A stretch of DNA of 64,000 bases from Aquatica leii (taxonomy: Eukaryota; Arthropoda; Insecta; Coleoptera; Lampyridae): contig CM069434.1 of NCBI GenBank assembly GCA_035610365.1, positions 97,948,806 to 98,012,805 of the forward strand. Direction: 5' to 3'. The notes below the pieces were generated by a model that was not told where the DNA came from, did no database searches, and worked only from the letters and a program-made list of their open reading frames with translations. This document shows positions 11,792 through 23,341 of the stretch, in pieces. Within the stretch, counting starts at the first letter, position 1. Each line of letters begins with the position of its first letter. A program made the translations under genes and the position numbers.

Positions 11792-12525
11792 TTGGTCCTT
11801 CGAGCAAAAAAGAAGACGAAGCGGTCTACCAGCACCAAAACTATACAAAGTGGTGTCATCACTCCGAAGATAGAAACGATTTTAACAGCCTTACAACCTG
11901 TTAAAATATTTACAACAAACAAGGAAGCGGTTCAACTACAGCCCTTCAAACTTACGGTCCAACAACGGCTCAAAGAAACACCACCGTGCTTAACATTTGG
12001 TCCTTCGAGCAAACGAGAACACAAAGCGGTCCACCAGCACCAAAACTATACAAAGTGGTGTCATCATTCCGAAGATAGAAACGATTTTAACAGCCTTACA
12101 ACCTGTTAAAATATTTACAACAAACAAGGAAGCGGTTCAACTACAGCCCTTCAAACTTACGGTCCAACAACGGCTCAAAGAAACACCACCGTGCTTAACA
12201 TTTGGTCCTTCGAGCAAAAAAGAAGACAAAGCGGTCCACCAGCACCAAAACTATACAAAGTGGTGTCATCATTCCGAAGATAGAAACGATTTTAACAGCC
12301 TTACAACCTGTTAAAATATTTACAACAAACAAGGAAGCGGTTCAACTACAGTCCTTTAAACTTACGGTCCAACAACGGTTCAAAGAAACGATTTTAACAG
12401 TCTTACAACCTGTTAAAATAATTACAAAAAGAAGACGAAGCGGTCCACCAGCAACTAAACTATACAAAGTGGTGTCAACATTCCGAAGATAGAAACATTT
12501 TAATAGCTTTACGACCTATTAAAAT
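11776..12525. repeat. 205-bp tandem repeat, three full units and one partial unit
   Basis: The 10-mer CCACCGTGCT recurs at 11776, 11981 and 12186, giving an exact 205-base period. Units are almost identical. A fourth copy after about 12389 has an internal deletion and a diverged end. Because 205 is not a multiple of three, each frame rotates between units, so the overlapping 96-105-codon ORFs are not credible genes. Together with the inverted repeat it resembles a foldback-type element or the repeat core of a non-autonomous transposon. Confidence 0.9.
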
Positions 12526-13278
12526 AATTACAACAACTCCGAAAAAATCACAAGAAAATATAGCAACACTAATATCAACACTAAAAGAACATGGTAAAGC
12601 AGTCATTTTACAACCGTATTTTGATTGTCTCAACTACTACAGTTTAAAGTATCAGTGGACCAAGCCATAATTACCTGCATGAGGCTGTGCAGGACTGATG
12701 CCTCTTAAATAGTATCTACTGCATTATTGACTATCCAAGCCACAATTTACCTACATGAGGTCAGTAATAATTACACATTTATTCAATGCATTAACTCTAT
12801 ATAAACAGCACACTAAATCTCTCGCTGACAAATAAGAACTTTCTAAAAGAAAGTGAGATAATATGTTTTAAATTGGAATTCACAATAAAAACATTGTATA
12901 TTATATTTTTTATCAGTTATTACTTATTTGAAAAGTGTGGGTTTTTATGGGTATATTTCCGTTAATGGGTATTTACATGTAACAAACCAATTCTTTTCTA
13001 TTAGTTTCTAACAGACATGACAGTTCTATGGAAATTTTCTTATTGGGTGTTAATAGTTTTAAATGGGCAGCTTGCAGGACAAAAACCTACCCATTAAATT
13101 CAATTTAATAAAGACATATTGGTTTCTAAGTGCCATTTTTGATAGGGATATTAATAAAATAGAAGCTAATATTCTAGGTAAAGATTCTTTATCCTCCTCT
13201 CTGTGATATCCTAATTAATGCTATCTTCTTCGTTTAGGAGGGCAATATAAAACCACTTTAATTTATTTTTATGGCAAC
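12526..13278. other. noncoding; short imperfect direct repeat
   Basis: Two imperfect copies of a sequence like CCAAGCCACAATTTACCTAC lie about 75 bases apart (near 12659 and 12734). They are followed by a TATA-like CTATATAAA near 12797. No coding content. It may be LTR or promoter debris. Confidence 0.35.
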
Positions 13279-13309
13279 GTTTCGTGCTGAAGGTTAGCAC
13301 TTCTTCAGG
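13279..13309 (-). ncRNA. hammerhead-like motif, Penelope-element type
   Basis: On the minus strand the sequence reads CUGAAGA, one A, GUGCU, a 7-base loop, AGCAC, then GAAAC. That is the conserved core order of a hammerhead ribozyme (CUGANGA, helix II, GAAA), with one unpaired A. The same arrangement is common in Penelope-like retroelements. Helices I and III could not be closed by eye, so activity is doubtful. Confidence 0.45.
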
Positions 13310-15504
13310 CCAACTGTAATTTATTGAACTCGTAAGTCAACACATAGTAACAACAAAATGGAATTAACAGATAATTTTTAACACATAAAACTTACAGAAT
13401 AAAGTCAAGCGGATCAATCCACCGACCAAGGACATTGGCAACTTTACGAGTTAGTAATTAAAATAAATACAACATTAAACATACAATGGTCAATATTTAA
13501 AATTTTAATATAACGTAGGACATACACGTTCAACAAACAATTGACAAATGTTGTGTAATCAAAAATTGTTGAATGTCAAGGGAAAGATAAGAATAAAATG
13601 ATAAACAAAAACTGAATAACGATAGATCCAACCTATATAGTTATCTCACAATTTTGGATATTAAATTATTATAAACACTGCTTAATATTCTAGGTTATAT
13701 ACACGTCAAATGATAAATTTTTATAAACTAGTACAAAATAACTGTCTATTGGTAGAATTTGCTTTTAATTTTTAACAAAAAAAAATGTATACCAATTGTT
13801 TTTAAATTAAATAACTAAAACAAATAACACAAACCGAAATGATCAACGTAAAAACTTGAACCACAAAGCAGTATAAGAAAACTATAAAGTTACCACATAT
13901 TTTTTTTTAAAACGTTTTTAAAGACCGCAGTTTAAATTTAACAAGTACACTAAAAAAGTGAGATTATTTAACAGATTACAGTATATTAAATAATTGTGTT
14001 GTCAAGCATGTTTGTATGAACCAAGTGTTGATACATAACTAGTTCTTGCGCTTGTTTTAATTGCTGGTTTTCTAACTCGTTCTAAAAAGGACTTAAACTT
14101 CGACGAAACGCTTTGGGTCGTTTTGTTCCTATTACACCGGTATCACATATATCACAAAAGGTAATCATTGCAATCAAGTTGCGTGAACAGAAACTTGCAC
14201 TTACCGTGCAACTGACTTTAATTTCATTTATTAACGGTAAGAATACACATAAAAATTACAAGCAGCTATTTTTAAACAGTTATATAGGGAAAGCACAATT
14301 ACTTTAATCAGGTATCGCAGATGTTATTATACTCAAAGACATTGATGGACAATTTATATAATTTTAAATTGTAACACAACGGTATGTGCGGATATTTTAA
14401 TCTAACAGAACTAAAATATATCGAGCGTGAAGTAACGCTTGGTAATTACATAGAACGTCTCAGTCAATACATAAAAACGTGTTTACAATATTCTCGTATC
14501 AATTGTCTCCCAAGACACTTTACGAATATTATTGATGAGTCGCGTAAAAATTAGCTTATTATTTCGATTGTTAAATGACATAGTTTATTAACGTAATCAT
14601 ATTAGAAAAAAGTTAATTTTTGAAATCTCTTATAAATTGCCAGTGATACAGTTAATTTTAAAATTTGCTTAACTGAACTGGAAACTGAGCATGTGGGCCA
14701 AGTGGAAGTCGTAGACACCGTGCATGGTAAATTTTATGGTTAAATGCCTTTCAATTAGATTTTCAATTGTGCGCTTGTCAAACATAATTTGGTTCATATT
14801 TGTGATAATGTCTTTTGTATGATATAGTAACAAACGGAAGTTTTTCTTTTAATTTCATACTATTTGTTACGTGATTTATCCAAAAATGTGTAGATTTTAT
14901 GGAAACCTATAAAAATTTATTATTTAATTACACAACCAATAAAATGTTAAACGACTAAACATTTGTTTATTGTACCAATTAATAATTACACTGTTAATTA
15001 TTTAGCTATTTAAAATCCAAGTAGAATTTTAGAATAATCAAACAATTTGAAGATACATTGATTACAGTAGAAGATATATTCGATTACTGTTTTTAAGGAC
15101 TCCATTAAGTTTAAGCAATTTATGTAATGCATACTTACACCAGCGGCTAGTCTTTTTGTCTATGGTTAACTATGAGCCCTACAAAAATTAATTGAAACGA
15201 ATAAATTCGTAACAGTAAAAATCAATTTAATGCCATCTTCGGTTTTCACAGTTTTACGTCATTCGGATGATCACTTTAATTCATATTTGACTTTCGTCAT
15301 TGTTGAAAGAAGAAAAGTTTTTGTTTTTACCAATCAAATTGTTAGGAAATCTTATTTCGATTATTTCTATATAGAGTTCAACACAAAATTCGTGTTTAGT
15401 ACATTTCTTTGAAATATACTCTGTGACATAAAATGAAACACCAAGAAGGCGTTAGAATTTTGAATCGAATTTGGCAGAAATGTTTAACTAGTCAAACGTA
15501 GTAA
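13310..15504. other. long AT-rich noncoding stretch
   Basis: No supported gene. Small ORFs (for example 14113-14307) look random. Around 15420 a sequence TGACATAAAATGAAACACC resembles the outer end of a Tc1-like element, fitting the transposase fragment just downstream. Confidence 0.4.
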
Positions 15505-16020
15505 TTGATTATAATTTTATTCATTTGCAATGTGCAGGTTTCTGTTGAGCAGCATGTTCATCACACTGTGGGAGTTATGGTATGGGGTGCTATATTTTCT
15601 AGAAGTTGGTTGCAGTTGCTATTTATCCGAGGCAATATGAATGCCCACCGATATGTTGATGAAGTGGTAGAATCCATATCCTTCCATTCTTCTAGGAGCT
15701 AGAGAACCCGATTTTCTAACAGGATAATCTCCGTTCCCGCCATGCTGCAAGGCGTTCTATGGAGCGCTTCAGTGGCTAACGTCAGTATTTTGGCGTGACT
15801 ACCCAGAACTCCCGACCTTTCGCCTATCTAGCATACGTGGGACATGATGGGTAGAATACTTAAGCAGTTAGCCCATCCTTCACAGATACTAGCAGCTCTC
15901 CGACATAAATTGCACAACCGACATAAAATGCCTGCGGTGCAATACCTCAAAAGAAATCGACCACCTTGTGGAATCCATGCCAAGAAGGGTGCTGGATTGT
16001 GAAACTAATAAGGGTGGTTC
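15505..16020 (+). mobile_element. Tc1-like transposase fragment
   Basis: Plus-strand translation gives VGVMVWGAIFSRS, LLFIRGNMNAHRYVDEVV, QDN-like and RHAARRSMERF. After frame changes it continues VWDMMGRILKQLAHPS and KMPAVQYLKRNRPPCG. These are the central DDE region and C-terminus of Tc1/mariner-superfamily transposases, which cut and paste at TA sites. The N-terminal DNA-binding half is missing and the frame is broken at least twice. Not functional. Confidence 0.8.
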
Positions 16021-16260
16021 AACATATTATTAATAAAAAATGCTTTTATCGTTTGTTTAATTTCTCCAAAATTATTACCACGGAATGAAACGAAACGAAA
16101 ATTTCAGAACGCATATAATTAAGTTAGAAGCCGTACACTACTGCAGATTGGAACACCGCGGCATGGATTGGAACGGAGCGGAATTGATTGGATTGCGCAC
16201 CGAGCGAATTTGACCGTGGTTCCGCAGCCCCCTCCACTATTCAGTTAAATGATCCTATCA

Positions 16261-16430
16261 AAGAACAAGTCCTTCAGGCGGTTTGACATATTTTACAAAT
16301 CTGTCTCGAATATTCATTGGATCACGAGTATAATTACCTCTCATTTTGTTCACCCTGTCTAATCCTCGTGGCACTTCAGATTGCTTTAGTTCACTAGGTT
16401 GCCAAGAGCACTTATCATTTCTTAAAAAAA
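16261..16430 (-). mobile_element. PIF/Harbinger transposase, C-terminal fragment
   Basis: Minus-strand reading gives KCSWQPSELKQSEVPRGL, MRGNYTRDPMNIRDRFVKY and a PEGLVL-like end. This resembles the last helix of HARBI1-type transposases (...IRD.F..Y....G...WQ). The middle of the same type of transposase lies at 21495-21800 on the same strand. The two are separated by the GC-rich gypsy element, which suggests that element inserted into this transposon. Confidence 0.5.
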
Positions 16431-16829
16431 TATGCAAGCAAGTAACTGCAATAATTAAAAAATATTGTTAGGGTTTCTTTCTTCGCGCGCATCCAACCGG
16501 CGCGGGCAATGGATCGGGCGAGGACGATGGATCCATGCGCGGAGGAATACTGGGCGCGCCGACCACGGCGATTACTAATTATTGTTGGCGTGGTGTAATA
16601 GTGTATGCTCTTGTAGCTTATTATAATGGATTTATTAAATTGAAAGAGTTTTATTTAACAAATCAGAAGTGGAATAAAACTATGTGCTTAAAGGTATTTG
16701 TAAACGGTGATTTGCAGGTGATTTAAACGGGCGATACACGGCGTTGTAATTGCGTAATAATCTTAACAAGGGATTGTAAACTGGCGTCGACGGCGTCATG
16801 GCAAAGGTTCACCACGACGGGCACTTCAG

Positions 16830-17770
16830 ATGGCGATGCCTCCAGTGCAGGAGATGGTGGAGGCCATAATGGCAAGTGGGTTGCATAAACAATTCATAAC
16901 GGCTGCAAAGCAACAGGCGGCATTGGTGGCGATCAGTGCGGCGCCTGGACCTGGACCGGCGAGTTCGGGTGGGTGTGGCGAGTCCATAGAGCTGGACCCA
17001 TGCAGCAACAGACGAGGATTATTCTTGTCGGTGGACGTAGTGGAGCCTTTCGATCCGGAGAACCCAGACTGTAACGTGGAACGGTGGCTCCGAAAAATTG
17101 ATCAGCTGGGTGATATAGACGGCTGGTCCGGAATACCAGCGAAGCACTATATTACAGGCAAAGCTGGCCAGAACTGCCAAAATTTGGCATCAGCGCCTTG
17201 AGAATTATGATCTGTCGTGGGACCAGTGGAAGACGAAAGTAGGAGCGGCGTTTCCACAGCGGCGTGATTTCGCTGTCATGCTCAGAGAAATGATGTCAAG
17301 GCGTAAGACTGACTCTGAGACAATGACTGCATATTACCTACCATGATAAATTGGCATATTTTGCAAGGGTTAGCGTTTCAGGCGAAAATGTCGTTTCATG
17401 TATTAACGATGGCTTGCCAATAGAGTTGCGGGCAAGCGCACACTGCGTTTGTGCTAGCTTGCCGGAGGTACTATATCACAACTTCCTGGCGGGGCTAGAC
17501 AGCTACCAAGTGGGCTAAATGGCTGCGCCTGCAACAGCGATGGCTCGAACCATGACGTCTAAGATTTGTGTGGCTGGTATCAAACGACGTTTACCAACGC
17601 AAGATACGGTGAGGTGTTAAAACTGCCAGGAGCTTGGTGATCACATGAGCCGAGACTGTCCAAACGCTAAGGTAGACAGGTGCAGGCGTTGCGGCGGAAC
17701 AGGCCACTGGGCTGCAAGCTGCTCAAAGAGGCGAACTGAAGAGCAAACGCAGGTGAGATTATTAATCACT
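16830..17770 (+). pseudogene. gag of the GC-rich gypsy element
   Basis: Begins MAMPPVQEMVEAIMASGLHK. A capsid-like block (ENPDCNVERWLRKIDQLGD) follows, then after a shift near 17150 KTKVGAAFPQRRDFAVMLRE, ASLPEVLYHNFLAGLD, and two zinc knuckles. The first (near 17610) has TAA after its leading Cys. The second, CRRCGGTGHWAASC, is a complete CCHC. Such knuckles bind the element's RNA in the particle. Several stops lie between 17330 and 17620. Confidence 0.75.
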
Positions 17771-18070
17771 CTAAACGATTCAGTTTTTAGAGAGACGGCG
17801 TATGTCATTGGTGAGGCGGTACGCGTATTTATTGATACCGGTAGCGAACAAAATATTATGGCAGGACACACGGCGAGGCGTTTAGCGCTACCTGGGGATT
17901 GTTCTGCTGCTGGCATATACTTATGCGGGTTTGGCGGCGGTGTAGCCATTAGCAACGGCTGCGTACAAATCACTCTGGTGATGAGTGGGTTTCAATTGGA
18001 CATCACGGCGTTAGAAACTGAGTCTGACATGCGGCAAATCGAGTTGTTGCTAGGTCAGCCAGCGATTTAG
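17771..18070 (+). pseudogene. aspartic protease region of the GC-rich gypsy element
   Basis: Open from the zinc knuckle through VFIDTGSEQNIM, the catalytic D-T-G of retropepsins, to ELLLGQPAI and a TAG at about 18068. A retropepsin normally releases the mature Gag and Pol products. The catalytic triplet is intact although the frame stops before RT. Confidence 0.75.
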
Positions 18071-18183
18071 AGTCCTAGTGTCACGCTGGTGGTGCGAGGC
18101 GGCAAGGCGGTGCTGACGACTCAGGATGACGTTAGTGACATTCTTAGGCGATTGACACTAAAGGCGAACCACCCCGGTGTCCG

Positions 18184-20158
18184 GTGGCTTTAGCGGAAGA
18201 TGTTATCTGCGCACCGCGAATGAGTGTTTTGGCGAAAGTGGAAGTACTTAATGGCGAACCAGGTGAGCATGTAAGTACTTCAGCAAAATGGTACTCCGAT
18301 GGCCGTCTTTCCATGGCAATGCCGGCGTACGTCCTGGAGTGTGGGGCAATACAAGAGGTATCTGTCACCAACATAAGCGACACACTGTTTACCCTCAAGA
18401 AGAGGCGGCTGATGTCCCGGTCTGATGTGTGCCAACCGTCGGATGAAGCGCTAGTAGAGATGAATATATGTAAAAGTATTAATAAACCATGCATGCTTGA
18501 CTTGACATGCGCGAATGTAGGCAGAGTATCAGATGACTGTAAAGGCGGTTGTTTACATTGTTACAAAACAAAGCGCATTGTTTTTCGCGAAGGCGATGAT
18601 GACTTGGGATCCACTGGCCTGGGCGAAATGGAAATTAAGCTAACCACTGATGTGCCAATATATTACCGGCCTTATAAGTTGTCATTGTCGGAGCGTCAGG
18701 TAGTACGTCAAAAGGTCAATCTCTTTTAGAAGCAGGCGTTATACGGGAGAGCGTATGCTAGTCGTATTGTGTTGGTGCCGAAAAAGTCTGGCGACATGCG
18801 GTTGTGTGTTGATTATAGGGCGTTAAATGCTATAACTGTCAAAGACAGGTATCTACTACCATTAATATCTGATCAAACAGATCGATTGGCAAATAAAAAG
18901 TACTTTACTACTTTAGATATGGCTCAAGGGTATCATCAGGTACCAATGCATACTAATTCAGTGGATAAGACTGCCTTTGTGACGCCAGATAGCCAGTACG
19001 AATATCTTCGAGTTCCTTTTGGCTTTGCTAACTCTCCAGCTGTATTTCAGCGCATCATAAACAAAATGTTAGGTAATCTTAGGTATGATCAGGTGTTGGC
19101 GTATATGGATGATCTTCTAATCCCTTTCGGCGATGAACAACAAGGGTTGGAGTTGTTAGATACGGTGTTGGAACTTATTTTTAGGGCAGGTGTAAAACTG
19201 AAGTTAGATAAATGCACTTTCCTCATAGACCGAGTAGAATATCTGGTATACGAGATATGTGCAAAAGGCATTCGTCCTGGTCGGCGGAACGTGCTATTCC
19301 ACTAATGTTCACGGCGTAAGACAGTTTGTTGGTCTTGCTTCTTATTTTAGGAAATTTGTTATGGATTTTTCAGCGATGGCCAGGCCTCGTACAAATCTTA
19401 TTAAGAAAAGCGTTGAGTGGACTTGGAGCGGTGAGCAGCAAAAAGCATTCGAGAGATTGAAAGGTTGTCTGTCCAAGAGACCGGTGTTGTTCTTATACGA
19501 CAACCAGACGAAATCAGAATTACATTGCGACGCAAGCAAATGAAGCCTAGGTGGTATTTTGATGCAGAGGAGCGAAGGGGAGGGGCGAGCACTGCAACCT
19601 GTCGAGTACTACAGTAGAATAATTACGGTGATCGAACAGGTGTATCATTGTTATGAACTGGAGACCTTGGCGGTTGTAGAATCGGTAAAGCGCTTTCGGG
19701 TTTACTTGTTAGGAGTGCGATTTAAGGTTGTCACAGATTGCGTGGCGATAAGAGCAACCTTCATTAAACGAGATTTAGTGCCCCGTATTGCTAGGTGGTG
19801 GTTAACTATTCAGGAGTTTGACTTTGAGATAGAATACAGAGCCGGGGGGCGCACGCAACACGTAGATGCGTTAAGCAGAAACTTTTTTGGCGAGACGATA
19901 GTGAGAACCGGCGTTAATGTGGTATCGATGGCGGACGACGATTGGTTCTTCACAGTACAGCTGCAGGATCCAAAAGTACAGACTATAATGGCGGCATTAA
20001 TGTCTGGTCCAGCCGATTCTGACGTCAAAGCGAGCTATAGGATAGGGGCGGCGCTTATATCAAAGTACTTTAAACGGCGACAAGTTGTACGTGCCGGCGA
20101 TGGCTCGGTTTGGGATGCTATGGAAACATCACGACGATGTTGGGCATCCAGGGTATGA
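18184..20158 (+). pseudogene. reverse transcriptase and RNase H of the GC-rich gypsy element
   Basis: 18184-18729 is the protease-RT linker ending in the RT entry (YYRPYKLSLSERQVVRQK). 18769-19305 holds the RT palm with LCVDYRALNAITVKD, FTTLDMAQGYHQVP, VPFGFANSPAVFQ and the catalytic YMDD. 19259-19543 is the connection domain, ending LHCDASK at the RNase H start, where a TGA interrupts. 19559-20158 covers the rest of RNase H, including EYRAGGRTQHVDALSR. Three to four stops or shifts divide it. Catalytic residues are still visible. Confidence 0.85.
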
Positions 20159-21310
20159 ACAGTGTTTAGCGTTCTTACAGGAGAGTTTTTGGTTCCCTAG
20201 AATGAGGCGATTTGTGAGTAAGTATGTTAAATTAGTGCTTGAGGTGTGCATTTGCGAAAGGCGACCATGGGCGGGGCGAAGGTTACTTACATCCAATAGA
20301 ACGGCGACCGGTACCCTACGACACGGTGCATATTGACCATTTAGGTCCTTTTGTGAAAAGCACAAAAGGAAACTCGTACATCCTCGTGGTGATCGACGGG
20401 TTTACGAAGTTTGTAGTTGCCAAGCCAACCAAAAGTTTGAGGTCGACTGAGGCGATTAACAAACTGAAGGAGGTGTTCAGTGAGTTTGGGTATCCTCGGC
20501 GAGTAATAAGCGACAGAGGACTGGCATTCACTAGTAGGGCGTTTGGCGACTTTTTAGCGACGTATGGCGTGCGACACGTCCTGAATGCTATCGCAACACC
20601 TCGGGCGAATGGTCAGGTGGAACGATCAAATCGCACGATTATACAGGTTCTGGCGACGAGCGTAGAGACAGAAGGTCGGTGGGACGAGAAGCTGCCTTGT
20701 TGTGTGAGGCCTAAATAATACAGTAAACCGAGCACGCATTTCTCTCCTGCTCACCTGATGTTTTCTCATAGTCACGGTATGATAGCCGATCTGACCAACG
20801 CTGGATTTGCAAGAAACACTGGTGCGAACGACGGTGAATGTTCGGTGGGCACGGCGAGTGTCCTGGTAGGGCAACTGCCGCAGAGATGACGGATACTGTT
20901 ATGAGAAACGGCGATACGGTGATCGGCCAAACAGTAATCTCTGCACCTCAAGTGGTGGCACAGGGTGACGACTTTAATGCTATTGCTGAGGAGGCGAAGG
21001 CGGGCGCAAGGCTACAGGCGGACCGTGCAACGGCGGGCGCAAATATACAAAGGGCTGCAAGGCGTATAAAAGCACAATACGATAAAAAGCGTTAGCGTGC
21101 TACTCGCCTTAAGGTGGGCGACTTAGTGCTGTGGCGTAATGCAGCTACTGCAAAAGCTAATCTCGGCGTAAGTCAAAAAACAAATACGACCGCGTGACAA
21201 AAGTGCTGGCACATGACAGGTATTTGATTGAAACTGTCAATGGCTTCAGGTGTTATAAACGGTTTCAGGCGACCGTGGCGGTTGACTCCTTAGGCATTAT
21301 CCTGGCGTGA
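20085..21310 (+). pseudogene. integrase of the GC-rich gypsy element
   Basis: A zinc-binding HHCC region (HHDDVGHPGYEQC ... CICE) at 20110-20260 precedes the catalytic core at 20239-20718. The core has VHIDHLGPF, then VISDRGLAFTS, then ATPRANGQVERSNR, supplying the D, D and E of the integrase triad. The C-terminal part continues after a shift (RRIKAQYDKKR, KVGDLVLWRN, VNGFRCYKRF). Stops at about 20716 and 21093 and frame shifts show it is inactive. Confidence 0.8.
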
Positions 21311-21494
21311 ATGCGATCTCAGACGAAAGCGACAGCGATGGCGAGAAAGTCGATCGGTTAGATCTGATCAATCTCATAGAATCATGATACACAGGTGATT
21401 AATGAGGGCATTAATCTGTTTCAGGATGGCCGAATGTTAGGGGTTTCTTCTTCGCGCGCATCCAACCGGCGCGGGCAATGGATCGGGAGAGACT

Positions 21495-21800
21495 ATATCG
21501 GTAATTTTTTTCATGTTATTGTTTCGAAATCTTTAGTCAGCATCAACTAGCGCCATCATGACAACACTAAATTCTTTTGTATAATTAACTTGACCCATTT
21601 TTTGGTGGTTTTTCTATTACAACATGCTTCCCATTCAAAGGACCAATACAGTTTGGGTAATTTCATTTTGAACAAAATTTTTTTTCAATATTTTGCCACT
21701 TTTCGGTTGTTGGTGATGACATCACAATGGGTTGTAATTTTGAGCAAGTTTCAGCACAAACTTCATAAGAATGCTTCGAACTGTCCCCTAATCGGTAGCT
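21495..21800 (-). mobile_element. PIF/Harbinger transposase, central fragment
   Basis: Minus-strand reading shows a degraded HARBI1-type block: a GPLNGKH-like segment, KNHQKMGQVNY, KEFSVVMMALVDAD and RFRNN. This corresponds to the DDE core (IG..DGKH...P..SGS.Y.NYK..FS..L.ALVDA.YRF). The fragment ends at the gypsy LTR on its left. A MADF gene on the opposite strand to its right completes the usual two-gene PIF/Harbinger layout. Confidence 0.6.
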
Positions 21801-21869
21801 AAACGCCAAACTAACAAATGAATCACCATGTTCCAAAAACCTGGAAAAATATTAATATTTTTTTTCAGT

Positions 21870-22360
21870 TAAAGAGTGCAAAAAAAATTAAAAGAATCCT
21901 ACAAAAAGCAAAAGCTAAGTGGCGATTCTGCAAATTACATTCCATAAAATTGGAAATATGAAGATGAAATGAAATTTCTTTTACCAAATCTAAAGAAAAT
22001 ACATCAAAAAATAAAACATAGATGTACCCACTACTGATGCAATTAATGAAGAAATTGCAAATAGTGAAGCTGAAGCAGGTAAAACTTATGTCGCTACTCA
22101 AGATACATTTGCTGACACGCCTGCTTTATCACCTCGCTCAGAACTCTGAACACCATCTTTAAGCCCATCAACCGCCTTTAAAAGGAAGTGCCTTCCAAAA
22201 CACAAATTAAAAGCAGCGACAATATTGGAAAAGTTTTTAGAAAACAAAAGAGAACGTAGAAGTACGGATCAATTAAAAAAAAAATTTGAATCCGTCGAAG
22301 ACACAACACGATGTTGGCCTTCCTGAACTGCAAGGTGATCTAAAACATCGAAAAAGAAAT
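21870..22360 (+). pseudogene. MADF-domain protein remnant of the PIF/Harbinger element
   Basis: Plus-strand coding traces read LKESYKKQKLSGDSANYIP, a tryptophan-containing WKYEDEMKFLLPNL (the end of a MADF DNA-binding domain), then an acidic linker, DTFADTPALSPRSE, and KLKAATILEKFLENKRERR. PIF/Harbinger transposons typically carry a Myb/SANT- or MADF-like protein divergent from the transposase. It helps move the transposase to the nucleus and to DNA. Stops and poly-A length changes break the frame. Confidence 0.55.
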
Positions 22361-22949
22361 TTCGTTTAGTTGTCTACTATAGTAATGATTAATTTTTGAA
22401 ATTTTTTTTCTAAAACCTCGAACTACTAACTTGTGCATAATTCTGAACTAATAAAATGTATCAACTGAGAGTATAGTAGAAGATATTAATTATTATTTTT
22501 GAAGTGAAGCTTTTTAGTGAAGGTAAATCTGAAATTTTAGTAATTTGCACCGTAACGAAAAAGGGGACAGCATAGTCGCATCAAACTATATATTTTTATT
22601 TTCATTTCTAACGTTTATATTGACATGAGCTATTCTAACCTCCTTCTAACCTTTAATTTTGTTGTGATTATCCACGTGTCTATGAAGCGTTGTTTTGACT
22701 TTTTCTTCAATTTGAAATAATAACATAAAAATATTAATTAGCAATGAAGTTCCTCTTCTTTCATGAGCTTATGTGGGTGAGGCTCACTCGTTTAATTGTT
22801 TTCTTAACGTCAACGGTATCACTACTTCCTTAGTAAGAGAAGGTTGATACTGTCTATGGGAGATTTGATATAAAATGTAAAATTCTATTAAAATATATAC
22901 ATTTAAGTTTAATATACAAATCATTACTAATACTAATTGACATTTTTAA
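22361..22949. other. noncoding AT-rich stretch
   Basis: No coding, repeat or RNA feature seen. Confidence 0.4.
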
Positions 22950-23340
22950 TTATTTCAAGTTTTACAAGAAAAGCCAATAGTCTTGTTGATCTGACAGTCC
23001 CGCCAACAATACTTGTAGGTGCTAGCTTTACGGTATCTTCTGGAGACACTTATGATTGATCTTCTATGTCAGAGTGTACGAAATGATAGCCAGGTTCCTT
23101 TTGCCACATTAGACTTATCAAATTTTTTCCATCATCTAATTTGTTCAAAACAGTGGTACTGTTTGTTTTGTCACAAATTGCACCAGTACATAATCGTTTA
23201 CGTCATAATATATTTTTTTCTTTTTTATTTGCTCTTCTATATCAGTTGCTTCCTCAGACGATGATGAATCAAACGAATGATAATTAGATTCCAGGTCGCT
23301 CAGTAACCTAAACCAAATTATATTCACAGAGACGTCATAA
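22950..23340 (-). mobile_element. C-terminal tail of a DDE-type transposon protein (fragment)
   Basis: Minus-strand reading gives SSSSEEATDIEEQIKKKK, YDVNDYVLVQFVTKQT, and further left PTSIVGGTVRSTRL. The pattern (acidic linker, then a VNDYVLVQF beta-strand, then an IVGGT.R block) is that of tails found in many insect pogo/Tigger-like and related transposase ORFs. The exact family is uncertain. It abuts the end of the mariner-like element at 23342. Confidence 0.45.
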
Positions 23341-23341
23341 A

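Larger units (their letters stand above)
16466..21486 (+). mobile_element. decayed Ty3/gypsy-type LTR retrotransposon, GC-richer than its surroundings
   Basis: A TGTTAGGG-type LTR start at 16466 is repeated at 21435, and about 50 bases match (CGCGCGCATCCAACCGGCGC within both). The right LTR is cut at about 21486. The full 5' LTR length is uncertain (perhaps about 300 bases). Internally gag, protease, RT, RNase H and integrase follow in gypsy order, each broken by a few stops or shifts. The element is visibly richer in GCG/GGCG than the AT-rich flanks. It lies between two pieces of a PIF/Harbinger transposase. Confidence 0.85.

Noticed and set aside
11495..12492. Chain of 60-105-codon ORFs (MVLRAKKKTKRSTSTK-type) on both strands
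   Set aside because: They arise from the 205-bp tandem unit and the inverted repeat. The period is not a multiple of three, and the same bases are read in rotating frames.
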